A DNA stretch of 64,000 nucleotides. Origin: Methylobacter sp. GTDB lineage: Bacteria; Pseudomonadota; Gammaproteobacteria; Methylococcales; Methylomonadaceae. The stretch spans positions 62,001-126,000 of the forward strand of contig NZ_JAUXVR010000029.1 in the NCBI RefSeq assembly GCF_030680395.1, read 5' to 3'. A program made the position numbers and the translations under genes. The notes beneath the pieces were generated by a model. It was given only the letters and a program-made list of their open reading frames with translations, was not told where the DNA came from and did not search any database. Shown here piece by piece: positions 45,468 through 53,359 of the stretch. The first letter of the stretch is position 1. The number at the start of each line of letters is the position of its first letter.

Positions 45468-45980
45468 TCAGAATATCCGCGCTATTTTAAAAGTAGAAAT
45501 CATCAGGAAACCCTGAATTAAAAAGACTATCGGCCAATAATTCAGGCTTTGAGGGAAGCTGCCAAAAAGCAGGAAAAGGACCGGAAACAGGACACCGTTC
45601 ACGGTAATAGGCACGCCCTCGAAGCCCGTTCCGTCTGAAATATTATAGCGAGCGAGCCGAAGCATGCCGCAGGCGATAAAGAACAAGGCCACTGCGATGC
45701 CTAACATACCGGGAGAGCTCAGTGAGTAAAATAACAAGGCGGGAGCAACGCCAAAGGATACCAGATCGGACATGGAATCGATTTGTTTGCCGAAAAGATT
45801 CTTTTGATGCAGTAGACCGGCTATTTTTCCATCAAGCACATCAAACACCACCGCCAAAAACAGCAGCAATGCGCTTAAGTAAAAAGAACCGTCAATGGCG
45901 AACAAAATCGAAAGGACGCCGCAGCACAGATTTCCAACGGTAAAAATATCAGCAATTTTCATTAAACTTAAAATTTTCAT
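45468..45980 (-). CDS. CDP-alcohol phosphatidyltransferase (PssA-like)
   Basis: This 170-residue membrane enzyme has the family signature with correct spacing (VLDGKIAG, eight residues, then GKQIDSMSD), but the Arg after DGxxA is replaced by Gly. It has several helices and the SDLVSFGVAPALLFYSLSSP stretch typical of phosphatidylserine synthase type II. Family members swap the CMP of CDP-diacylglycerol for an alcohol such as serine or inositol. The Arg-to-Gly change is unusual and might alter substrate binding. A Pho-like box (46020-46037 and upstream) precedes it. ATG 45980 has AGGA upstream. Confidence 0.8.
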   Translation of the reverse strand: MKILSLMKIADIFTVGNLCCGVLSILFAIDGSFYLSALLLFLAVVFDVLDGKIAGLLHQKNLFGKQIDSMSDLVSFGVAPALLFYSLSSPGMLGIAVALFFIACGMLRLARYNISDGTGFEGVPITVNGVLFPVLFLLFGSFPQSLNYWPIVFLIQGFLMISTFKIARIF

Positions 45981-46019
45981 AGCGTATCCTGTGGTTAACG
46001 TTATAACTGTTGCAAGCTT

Positions 46020-46048
46020 ATAGCAGGCTCATGACAGGGTGATGAATT
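46020..46048 (-). promoter_or_regulatory. Pho-box-like site upstream of PssA-like gene
   Basis: Read on the minus strand: AATTCAT-CACC-CTGTCAT-GAGC-CTGCTAT, half-sites 11 bases apart. CTGTCAT is a perfect PhoB half-site and CTGCTAT matches 5 of 7. A TATAAC box lies about 15 bases further downstream, and the gene starts at 45980. Confidence 0.6.
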
Positions 46049-46053
46049 GAACC

Positions 46054-46848
46054 TTAAGATGATTTTAAACGCTGTTGATCCGAATTACCCGCCGGTACAC
46101 CTTCTGAAATTTTTTCCCATATCCTGTCTCGTGCTTCAAGGCTGACGGTATGACGGTCTTTTCCCGAGCTGTTAATAACAGGGAGAAAACTAAGCCGCAC
46201 CTCGATTTTATCCAAAGCCAGCATCCTGATTAAATGCGGCACAAAGGCATCGTCACCGACAAAAGGCGCATGTTCTTTGGCTGTGCCTTGGTATTGAAGG
46301 ACTACGGGTTGAACAGTTGACTTGGTTAGTAAGGCAGGTTGAAATAAAGAGGAATGAAAGTGCAAAACCTCGTCGCCTTTAGTCGTCGTCCCTTCAGGAA
46401 AAGCAATAATGTTGCTGTTTTGTTTTAACAACCAGACCATTTTTTCGGCGGTAGTCCGGATATGCTGTTTATCGCCGCGACGGATAAAAATAGTGCCTGC
46501 TTGTCGGGCCAGATAACCGATGACCGGCCAGTTTGAAATGTCGCTCTTGGCAATAAAACAGGCCGGTAAATATTGGCCGATCACGATGATGTCCAACCAG
46601 GAGATGTGATTGCTAATTAGGATGGCGCGTCGTTCCGGCAACTCGCCATCTTTGATTATATGCAGGTTAACAATCGAGCTGAACTTTCGTAGCCAGCGGG
46701 TTTTGATTGCATCCTTTTTGACTTTGGCGTCGCGCGTTGAATATAAAAAACTCAGTGCCGGGAAAACACCCGTAGCTATGATGAGTCCATTGGTAAACAG
46801 GACGACAACCAGGAACAGTTTATAGTACAGCCGTATTTTCGATTTCAT
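46054..46848 (-). CDS. OlsA-like 1-acylglycerol-phosphate acyltransferase
   Basis: This protein of about 264 residues has an N-terminal membrane segment (LFLVVVLFTNGLIIATGVF) and PlsC motifs: ISNHISWLDIIVIGQYLP (NHxxxxD), GTIFIRRGDK and IIAFPEGTTTKGDEVLHFHS. Downstream of OlsB such enzymes usually act as OlsA, which adds the second acyl chain to lyso-ornithine lipid. ATG 46848 starts 7 bases after the OlsB stop. It could instead be a general PlsC, but the pairing with OlsB favours OlsA. Confidence 0.85.
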   Translation of the reverse strand: MKSKIRLYYKLFLVVVLFTNGLIIATGVFPALSFLYSTRDAKVKKDAIKTRWLRKFSSIVNLHIIKDGELPERRAILISNHISWLDIIVIGQYLPACFIAKSDISNWPVIGYLARQAGTIFIRRGDKQHIRTTAEKMVWLLKQNSNIIAFPEGTTTKGDEVLHFHSSLFQPALLTKSTVQPVVLQYQGTAKEHAPFVGDDAFVPHLIRMLALDKIEVRLSFLPVINSSGKDRHTVSLEARDRIWEKISEGVPAGNSDQQRLKSS

Positions 46849-46855
46849 TGCCGGC

Positions 46856-47716
46856 CTACTGCGCCACGCCAGTTCCCGATTGGCTTGCGGTATACACTCC
46901 ATCCCTGGAGATATAGCCGCGCATGTAGTGTTTGCTGTAACGCTCTTGCAATTGGTCGAGCGGTAATAACATAAATAAATCCATGCAGTTAAAATCTTTA
47001 TCCCAGCAAGGTTCGCCGCAGACCATAGCGCCGAAACGAAAATAAGCCTTTAATAAAGGAGGAATACCCGACTCGTCCCGAGCGCATCTTAATTCGCTGG
47101 GTACCGGGATGCTGGGATTGACTTGAATAGAGGAGGGCGCAATATTTTTGGCATCGATATTCCGGTAAACCGCATCGACGGCAAAACCGCTGGGCCCCGG
47201 AGTAATGCTGGCACAACCGAGCAAATAATTAAACTGTCCTTCAAGCGCGTATTGAACCAGTGCCGACCAAAGCGTAGTTAGCACCGCGCTGCCGCGATAA
47301 TCAGGGTCAACGCAAGTTCGGCCTATTTCCAAAAAACGGCCGGGTAACGTTAATACCTGATCCAGATTGAATTCGCTTTGAGAATAAAAACGGCCAAGGC
47401 GTTCCGCCTGATCTTGATTAAGCAATCGCGTGTAACCGACTATTTTTTTATTGACGTTGTCATACACAATCAAATGATCGCAATAATTATCCACCTCATC
47501 ATAATCCAGTCCTTCCGATTCGGTCTTGAGCTTGGCGCCCATTTCTTTGGCGAACACACGGAAACGCAACGCCTGGGCTTCTTTTATTAACGTTTCTGAG
47601 TCTGCCTCCGCGCCAGCTCCCGGCAGGTTTCCGGCATACACACCATCCCTGGCGATAACAAAAGATTCCAATCGCTTGGAAGACTTGAACTGTATTGCTG
47701 CGTCTGTTTTTTTCAT
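46856..47716 (-). CDS. olsB: OlsB-like ornithine N-acyltransferase
   Basis: This protein of about 286 residues matches OlsB (acyl-ACP:ornithine N-acyltransferase, which makes lyso-ornithine lipid). Conserved segments are IKEAQALRFRVFAKEMGAKL, YCDHLIVYD, IVGYTRLL, GRFLEIGRTCVDPDYRG, LLGCASITPGPSG and CMDLFMLLP. The gene is paired with an acyltransferase of OlsA type. ATG 47716 is chosen although no clear Shine-Dalgarno is present; a hairpin (47718-47751) covers the region just upstream. The promoter carries phased CTGTCAT half-sites. Confidence 0.85.
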   Translation of the reverse strand: MKKTDAAIQFKSSKRLESFVIARDGVYAGNLPGAGAEADSETLIKEAQALRFRVFAKEMGAKLKTESEGLDYDEVDNYCDHLIVYDNVNKKIVGYTRLLNQDQAERLGRFYSQSEFNLDQVLTLPGRFLEIGRTCVDPDYRGSAVLTTLWSALVQYALEGQFNYLLGCASITPGPSGFAVDAVYRNIDAKNIAPSSIQVNPSIPVPSELRCARDESGIPPLLKAYFRFGAMVCGEPCWDKDFNCMDLFMLLPLDQLQERYSKHYMRGYISRDGVYTASQSGTGVAQ

Positions 47717-47717
47717 G

Positions 47718-47751
47718 GGTATCCACATGGCTAAATAAAGATGTGGATACC
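47718..47751 (-). promoter_or_regulatory. Hairpin covering the olsB translation start region
   Basis: ATGTGGATACC (47741-47751, plus strand) and GGTATCCACAT (47718-47728) form an 11-bp stem with a 12-base loop, ending 2 bases before the olsB ATG. It would occupy the usual ribosome-binding region of the mRNA. This could be an RNA thermometer, a protein-bound translational operator or simply a REP-like hairpin. Confidence 0.5.
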
Positions 47752-47786
47752 TTAATGAATAAAGGTGTCAGTTTTGTGTCGAACTC

Positions 47787-47826
47787 ATGAACATCAAATG
47801 ACAGAATAGTTAAGTTTTGATGACAG
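47787..47826 (-). promoter_or_regulatory. Pho-box-like array upstream of olsB
   Basis: On the minus strand from 47826: CTGTCAT-CAAA-ACTTAAC, then TATT-CTGTCAT-TTGA, then TGTTCAT. There are four half-sites spaced 11 bases apart, two of them perfect CTGTCAT. The array lies 70 bases upstream of the olsB start. The shared ACTTAA second half-site recurs at the PAP2 array (42649-42688). olsB is known to be PhoB-controlled in Sinorhizobium. Confidence 0.7.
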
Positions 47827-47937
47827 GCTATTTGCGATGTTGAGTTGAATGTAACTTCTCATTACTCTCAGGCCGCATTCAGAATCAAATCGGCTAAGCA
47901 CGGAATGCTGGTAACAGGTGATTAAAAGTCATTTATT

Positions 47938-47981
47938 CACCACAAAGATACGAAGAAATAGAACTTCGTATCTTTGTGGTG
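47938..47981. repeat. Perfect 18-bp hairpin
   Basis: CACCACAAAGATACGAAG (47938-47955) and its exact complement (47964-47981) enclose an 8-base loop. It lies 30-75 bases after the stop of the GNAT-nitrilase gene (minus strand), where it could act as a terminator, and upstream of the olsB promoter. There is no T-run directly after it; it may be a dispersed repeat. Confidence 0.6.
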
Positions 47982-48012
47982 ATAATTTCTTATAAAAGGT
48001 TTAACCGATTTT

Positions 48013-49542
48013 TCAAAACCACTCTAAACGATATAAATCCGGGCGCCGATTCGCAAGATTACGTGCAGCGCCGCGAGTACGGACTTGTTTTAATAAATCC
48101 AGGTTAACATCGGCAATCAAAGTCATTTCGGTGTTTGGCGTCGCTTCCGCTAATATCGCATCATGCGGAAATGAAAAGTCGCTGGGACTGAAAATGGCCG
48201 CTTGCGCGTATTGGATATCCATGTTTTCAGCGTACGGCAAATTGCCGACACTGCCGGTAATCGCCACAAAACATTCATTTTCAATGGCGCGGGCGTGAGA
48301 GCAATAGCGTACCCGTTGATAGGCATTCTTGGTGTCGGTCCAGAAGGGGACAAAAATAATTTGCGCGCCCTGGATAGTCGCCAAGCGGGCAAGTTCGGGG
48401 AATTCGGAATCGTAACAGATTAATACCGCGATTTTTCCGCAATCGGTATCGAACACTTTTAACGCATCGCCGCCTTTAACGCCCCAACAACTGACCTCGT
48501 CAATGGTGACATGGATTTTGTATTGGGCTTCAAAGGTGCCGTCGCGCCTGAGCAGCCACGACACGTTATAGAGTTCATGGGCGCTATACTCGGGCATGGA
48601 ACCGGCAATAATATTGATATTGTAAGACATGGCCATTTCCAGTAAGCCATTCCTGATTTCACTGGTAAAACCCGCCAAGGCGCGAATGGCATCGGGAGGG
48701 CTTTTATCATTAAACAAGCCCATCAGCGGCGCGCTCATGTATTCGGGGAAGAGCACAAAATCGGCATGGTAACCGGCTACCGCATCAATGAAAAATTCGG
48801 CATGCTTGAGCAATTCTTCGACGCTGGTCAAGGTTCGCATCTGCCATTGTACAACGCCTAAACGGATGACATTTTTGGAGCTGCCTAGCGATGGCGTTTT
48901 ATCGACATAATCAAGATTGACCCATTCAAGCAGGGTAGCAAACCCCTTCGAATCGACATCGACAGGCAGATAGCCGGTTAACAGCTTACGTACATGGAAA
49001 CCGTTAAACAGCTGAAATGAAAGCACCGGATCATAAATTTCCCGATTTTTGACCTCTTCGATATAACGCACCGGCGTTAAGGTATCGGCGTATTTGGCAT
49101 AGCCGGGAATCCGTCCACCGGCAATAAATCGACGCAGGTTCAGGTTGCGGCATAACTCTTTGCGCGCATCGTACAATCTTCGGCCCAAGCGCAAGCCTCG
49201 ATACTTTGGGTGGACAAAAATATCGACGCCATACAAGGTGTCGCCGAGTGGGTCATGATGAGTCAGATAACCATTACTGGTAATTTGAGCATAGGTGTGG
49301 ACATCGCCAAAGCGGGCATAATCAACGACCATGCTTAATGCAGCGGCCACTAACTGGCCATTATCTTCAATGACAATCTGCCCTTGAGGAAAACGGGTGA
49401 TTTGGGACGTATACTGGTCTTTCTTCCAGGCCCCACCCAAATTACCGTAGACATGCTCCATTAAAACCGCAATATTAGCGTAATCGTCAAGGGTCAGATG
49501 CCGAAGTAAAAGCTTATGTTTTTTGATCTTGTCTTTTTTCAT
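48013..49542 (-). CDS. GNAT acetyltransferase fused to carbon-nitrogen hydrolase
   Basis: This protein of about 509 residues has an N-terminal GNAT domain (residues 1-160, YGVDIFVHPKYRGLRLGRRL acetyl-CoA motif) and a C-terminal nitrilase-like domain (from about 220) with Glu in LFPEYMSAP, Lys in YKIHVTIDE and Cys in AVLICYDSEFPELARLA. Such fusions are common in gammaproteobacteria and may acetylate and then hydrolyse amides. ATG 49542 (MKKDKIKK) is preferred to the TTG at 49548. Confidence 0.9.
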   Translation of the reverse strand: MKKDKIKKHKLLLRHLTLDDYANIAVLMEHVYGNLGGAWKKDQYTSQITRFPQGQIVIEDNGQLVAAALSMVVDYARFGDVHTYAQITSNGYLTHHDPLGDTLYGVDIFVHPKYRGLRLGRRLYDARKELCRNLNLRRFIAGGRIPGYAKYADTLTPVRYIEEVKNREIYDPVLSFQLFNGFHVRKLLTGYLPVDVDSKGFATLLEWVNLDYVDKTPSLGSSKNVIRLGVVQWQMRTLTSVEELLKHAEFFIDAVAGYHADFVLFPEYMSAPLMGLFNDKSPPDAIRALAGFTSEIRNGLLEMAMSYNINIIAGSMPEYSAHELYNVSWLLRRDGTFEAQYKIHVTIDEVSCWGVKGGDALKVFDTDCGKIAVLICYDSEFPELARLATIQGAQIIFVPFWTDTKNAYQRVRYCSHARAIENECFVAITGSVGNLPYAENMDIQYAQAAIFSPSDFSFPHDAILAEATPNTEMTLIADVNLDLLKQVRTRGAARNLANRRPDLYRLEWF

Positions 49543-49597
49543 AGCCAAAAAGTATAACTTTGCTTTTTGACGGCTTTATTACAATGTAATTAATCCA

Positions 49598-50035
49598 TTA
49601 TTTTTTTGAAGAATTCGGGCGGCCTGTTTTAACTTTTTCAACCTGTTCGATGGCTTGTTTGAGTTCGGCAAGGCTCAATTGGGTAAGCAACTGGAGTCCT
49701 GCACGAAGAAGTTCGCCTTTTTTAACATGGATTCCCTCTGCCAGGCAGGTTTGCTTGAGTTCTGAAATTTTCAGGTAATCATGTTCCGGAAAAGAAAAGC
49801 TATCCCTGATTACTTTTTCTTTAATGGATTTTCTTTTTTTAACCGACGTTTCCGCTTCTTTTTCAGGTATCTCAACGGCTTCTTTGACTTCCGTGGTATT
49901 ACCGGCTTTTGCTATTGATGGCTTTTTTGAGGTTTTTTTGTTTGCTTTATGCTCTGTTAATGCTTCGGTAATCGGTTGATTTTCCGGCTGTTCAGTTGCA
50001 GTTTTTGGGGATTTAGGTTGTCTTGGGTTCATCAT
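49598..50035 (-). CDS. Lys-rich protein with helix-rich C-terminal domain
   Basis: This 145-residue protein has a charged, low-complexity N-terminal half (Lys, Thr and Glu with KKTSKKPSIAKAGN-type repeats). Its compact C-terminal half (FPEHDYLKISELKQTCLAEG, KKGELLRAGLQLLTQLSLAE) resembles ribbon-helix-helix or KfrA-like DNA-binding segments, a guess from appearance. Just upstream is a perfect 13-bp inverted repeat (50058-50090), consistent with autoregulation. Ribosome site GGAGA is followed by two ATG codons at 50035 and 50032. Confidence 0.55.
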   Translation of the reverse strand: MMNPRQPKSPKTATEQPENQPITEALTEHKANKKTSKKPSIAKAGNTTEVKEAVEIPEKEAETSVKKRKSIKEKVIRDSFSFPEHDYLKISELKQTCLAEGIHVKKGELLRAGLQLLTQLSLAELKQAIEQVEKVKTGRPNSSKK

Positions 50036-50057
50036 TATTCTCCGTTATACTTAAATA

Positions 50058-50090
50058 AAAAAACAGTATATACCGTTTATACTGTTTTTT
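50058..50090. promoter_or_regulatory. Operator-like 13-bp inverted repeat
   Basis: AAAAAACAGTATA (50058-50070) and TATACTGTTTTTT (50078-50090) form a perfect inverted repeat around a 7-base centre. Rather than a terminator it is probably a protein-binding operator or a bidirectional hairpin, because it lies 22-55 bases upstream of the start of the gene at 49598-50035. Confidence 0.5.
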
Positions 50091-50189
50091 ATGGCTGTAT
50101 TTTGTTAAATAAATCTTACTTGACCCAATGTAGGCAATGCAGGATCAGCGCGGCGTGCCGAAAACTCGAATGAGGCCGTTAATGTTACC

Positions 50190-50519
50190 TCAGTGCAGAT
50201 GAGCAGCCAGCCAGATGGTGTGAAGGTCGGGCGGGGTCCATTCAACCCGGTGTCGGGTGTGTGCCGGAATCAGCAGATAATCACCGGCATTCAAATGGAA
50301 GGTTTGATGGTCTTTTTCGTAAAGGAGTATGGCCTCTCCATGAAGCAGCAGTACCCATTCATCCCAATCTTGATCGTACCATTGTCCTGCCGGTGTAATA
50401 TGACCTTGGGATATAATGCGTTCAATTCGAATATTATCCCGATTGAAGATGCATTCAATGAGCTCTTCCGATAATTGATTCGGTATGTTTTTAAAAATGT
50501 TGGCGTTAACAGGATTCAT
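50190..50519 (-). CDS. Small cupin protein
   Basis: This 109-residue single-domain cupin carries GHITPAGQWYDQDWDEWVLL, LLHGEAILLYEK and AGDYLLIPAHTRHRVEWT, the two cupin motifs with His and Glu ligands. Some ligands of motif 1 (usual GxxxxxHxH) are replaced (GHITPAGQWYDQD). Function is unknown: probably a metal-dependent or sugar-binding small cupin. Confidence 0.8.
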   Translation of the reverse strand: MNPVNANIFKNIPNQLSEELIECIFNRDNIRIERIISQGHITPAGQWYDQDWDEWVLLLHGEAILLYEKDHQTFHLNAGDYLLIPAHTRHRVEWTPPDLHTIWLAAHLH

Positions 50520-50701
50520 CTGGTTTTTGAGCCGATAGTGGGTTTTATTTTATGAATTCAAGGACAAAATGGTATTGTATAATAGCTATTGTTTGTCATG
50601 CAGAGACTCTGTTAAGTAATGGAAACTTCGAGTTATGAATCAATTTAATTGTAGAGAGCAAGACAATCAGTAATACCTTGATAAACCTAACAGCGCCAGA
50701 G

Positions 50702-51961
50702 ATGGCGGTCGAGACTGCCGGGAACCAAGGCCGCTACCGAACCGTTGCGATTATCGGCGGCGGTCCGGCCGGATTGATGGCAGCGGAAGTTTTAAGTCAA
50801 GCGGGTGTGACGGTCGATCTTTACGATGCCATGCCTTCCGTGGGGCGAAAATTTCTGATCGCTGGAAAAGGCGGAATGAATATCACCCACTCAGAGCCGT
50901 TCGATAAGTTTTTGTCCCGCTACGGCTCCCGTCAATCCTATATTAAACCGATGCTTGATAGGTTTGGACCCGAGGCTTTAAGAGCATGGGTACAGGGTTT
51001 AGGTATTGAAACTTTCATCGGTTCGTCAGGAAAAGTATTTCCTGTTGATATGAAAGCTGCGCCTTTGTTACGTGCATGGTTGCCTCGATTGCGTGTAAAG
51101 GGTGTGAGTTTTTATATGCGTCATCAATGGCTGGGCTGGGATGATGGCGAGGATAGAGCGCTGCGTTTTTTAACGCCGGAGGGTGAGCGGAAAGTCAGTG
51201 CAGATGCCGTGGTGCTGGCTTTGGGCGGCGGTAGCTGGGCGCGACTGGGTTCTACAGGCGCGTGGGTGCCGTTGCTGGCTCAACGCGGAGTTTCGGTTGA
51301 GCCGCTACAGCCTTCAAACTGCGGGTTTGATGTGGCTTGGAGCGAGTTCTTTCGCAGTCGTTTTGCCGGACAGCCTTTGAAGTCAGTGCAAGCGTCTTTT
51401 ACCAATTCGGCCGGAGCTGAATTTTGTCAGCCGGGCGAATTGGTCGTCACTGCGGATGGTGTTGAGGGGAGCTTGATTTATAAGATGTCTGCCTTGTTGC
51501 GCGAACAGATTGCGGTATCGGGAACGGCGTTGATTTATCTTGATCTCGCTCCCGACAAGGATAAACAGTTTCTTATCGACAGAATTTCGCAGCCGCGCGG
51601 CAAGCACAGTATGGCAAATCATCTTCGCAAGCGAATTGGTATCGACAGCTTAAAGGCCGGCTTGCTGAGGGAAGCTTTATCGAAGGAGAATTTCGATGAT
51701 CCTGTTCATCTTTGCGAAGCTATCAAGGCGCTGCCGGTTAAACTGCTTGCCGCAAGGCCGATTGATGAGGCAATCAGCAGTGCGGGCGGCGTTACCTTTG
51801 AGGCGCTCGACGAGCGATTAATGGTACGTTCCATGCCGGGCGTGTTCTGCGCCGGTGAAATGCTGGACTGGGAAGCGCCGACCGGCGGCTATTTGTTAAC
51901 CGCCTGTTTTGCTAGCGGGCGTGTTGCAGGGGAGGGCGTATTGGCCTGGTTGCAGGATTGA
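50702..51961 (+). CDS. BaiN/TIGR03862-like flavoprotein
   Basis: This protein of about 419 residues has an FAD-binding Rossmann start (VAIIGGGPAGLMAAEVLSQA), GKGGMNITHSEP, LALGGGSWARLGSTGAWVPL and the C-terminal GVFCAGEMLDWEAPTGGYLL followed by TACFASGRVAG. This matches TIGR03862-type NAD(P)/FAD oxidoreductases related to BaiN and HI0933. The exact reaction is unknown. The ATG at 50702 is used; a TTG at 50678 is in frame. Confidence 0.9.
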   Translation: MAVETAGNQGRYRTVAIIGGGPAGLMAAEVLSQAGVTVDLYDAMPSVGRKFLIAGKGGMNITHSEPFDKFLSRYGSRQSYIKPMLDRFGPEALRAWVQGLGIETFIGSSGKVFPVDMKAAPLLRAWLPRLRVKGVSFYMRHQWLGWDDGEDRALRFLTPEGERKVSADAVVLALGGGSWARLGSTGAWVPLLAQRGVSVEPLQPSNCGFDVAWSEFFRSRFAGQPLKSVQASFTNSAGAEFCQPGELVVTADGVEGSLIYKMSALLREQIAVSGTALIYLDLAPDKDKQFLIDRISQPRGKHSMANHLRKRIGIDSLKAGLLREALSKENFDDPVHLCEAIKALPVKLLAARPIDEAISSAGGVTFEALDERLMVRSMPGVFCAGEMLDWEAPTGGYLLTACFASGRVAGEGVLAWLQD

Positions 51962-52134
51962 ATGTAAAAATTGATTACAAAGCGATGTTAAAGGCAAATC
52001 GCTAACCCTATCGACGTTGCACATCATAAAATAAACTAAAATATGAACGAAAGAATTACCGGATCAAAGTCTATGTCGAAGAAAAAGGCCGCTAATGTTT
52101 TTAACTTTTACCAAGATAGCGTATAAGGGCGGCT

Positions 52135-52977
52135 ATGAAAACTCCAAAAAGTATTGAACCGCTGGTGCGGGACGGCCTCGTCGACGAGGTTATTCGTCCG
52201 TTAAAGAGCGGTAAAGAGGCCGCTGTCTACGTGGTACTCTCCGAAGGCGAGATACGCTGCGCCAAAGTCTATAAAGATGTTAACCAACGCGGTTTTCACA
52301 AACAGGCCCAGTACCAGGAAGGGCGCAAGGTGAGAAACAGCCGTCAGGCTCGTGCGATGGAGAAAAACAGCCGGTTTGGGCGGCAGCAGCAGGAAGAGGT
52401 GTGGCAAAATGCCGAAGTGGATGCGTTGTACCGTCTTGCCGCCGCCGGTGTGCGCGTTCCGCAGCCCTACAACTTTGTCGAAGGGGTGTTATTGATGGAG
52501 TTGGTGACTGATGAACACGGCAGCGCTGCGCCCAGATTGAACGATCTTGAATTGAGCCGGGAGCAAGCTCTTGAATACCACGGCTTGCTGATTAAGGAAG
52601 TGGTTAGGATGCTTTGCGTCGGACTTGTACACGGCGATCTTTCCGAATACAACATATTGGTTGACGCCAACGGCCCGGTCATCATCGATCTGCCGCAAGC
52701 TGTCGACGCGGCGGCGAATAATAATGCCGCCAGAATGCTGGAACGCGATGTCGATAATCTGGCCGATTATTTTGGCCGTTTTGCTCCCGAACTGCTTACT
52801 ACCGAGTATGGCAAAGAGATCTGGAAACTTTATGAGACAGGCGATTTGACTCCGCAAGTTGAATTGACCGGCCGATTTAAGGCCAGCAGCAAAGTGGCGG
52901 ATGTTGGTAGTATCATGCGGGAGATCAATGATGCCAGAGATGAAGCGATACGTCGTCGCTATGAACATGAAGATTAG
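52135..52977 (+). CDS. RIO1-family serine protein kinase
   Basis: This 280-residue RIO-type kinase is recognised by the ATP site (LKSGKEAAVYVVLSEGEIRC with Lys in CAKVYKD), the catalytic VHGDLSEYNILV (HxDLSxxN) and VIIDLPQAVD (metal Asp). It is the PA4780/YihE-unlike RIO1 branch found in proteobacteria. Together with the following VF530 gene it forms a likely two-gene unit (3-base gap). The substrate is unknown. Confidence 0.93.
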   Translation: MKTPKSIEPLVRDGLVDEVIRPLKSGKEAAVYVVLSEGEIRCAKVYKDVNQRGFHKQAQYQEGRKVRNSRQARAMEKNSRFGRQQQEEVWQNAEVDALYRLAAAGVRVPQPYNFVEGVLLMELVTDEHGSAAPRLNDLELSREQALEYHGLLIKEVVRMLCVGLVHGDLSEYNILVDANGPVIIDLPQAVDAAANNNAARMLERDVDNLADYFGRFAPELLTTEYGKEIWKLYETGDLTPQVELTGRFKASSKVADVGSIMREINDARDEAIRRRYEHED

Positions 52978-52980
52978 ATT

Positions 52981-53202
52981 ATGAGTGACAAACAACCGGG
53001 AAATCCACTGCATGGCGTTACCTTGGAAAGGATACTCGAAGAGCTGGTAGCCGATTACGGCTGGGCCGAACTGGGCAGGTTGATCGACATCCGGTGTTTT
53101 AATAACGATCCCAGCATTAAGTCGAGTTTGAAGTTTTTAAGAAAGACCGAGTGGGCCAGAAAGCAGGTTGAAGAGTTGTATCTCTCAAAAAAAGAAGGTT
53201 GA
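52981..53202 (+). CDS. VF530-family small DNA-binding protein
   Basis: This 73-residue protein matches the VF530 (DUF2132) family: [62 protein letters not shown]530 has a helix-turn-helix-like structure. It follows the RIO kinase by 3 bases, so the two are co-expressed. Confidence 0.9.
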   Translation: MSDKQPGNPLHGVTLERILEELVADYGWAELGRLIDIRCFNNDPSIKSSLKFLRKTEWARKQVEELYLSKKEG

Positions 53203-53359
53203 ATATTTTTATCCTAATAAACGGATAGCTGGGTTGGGCGACATCTTTTCGTCGTCCAACATTTTGGCTGACACAGTTAATGAAAAAATCCTGAGATTAT
53301 TGTCCAGATAATGATTATTAGCGATGATATATGGAAACCAATAATTACTTATTAGGCCA

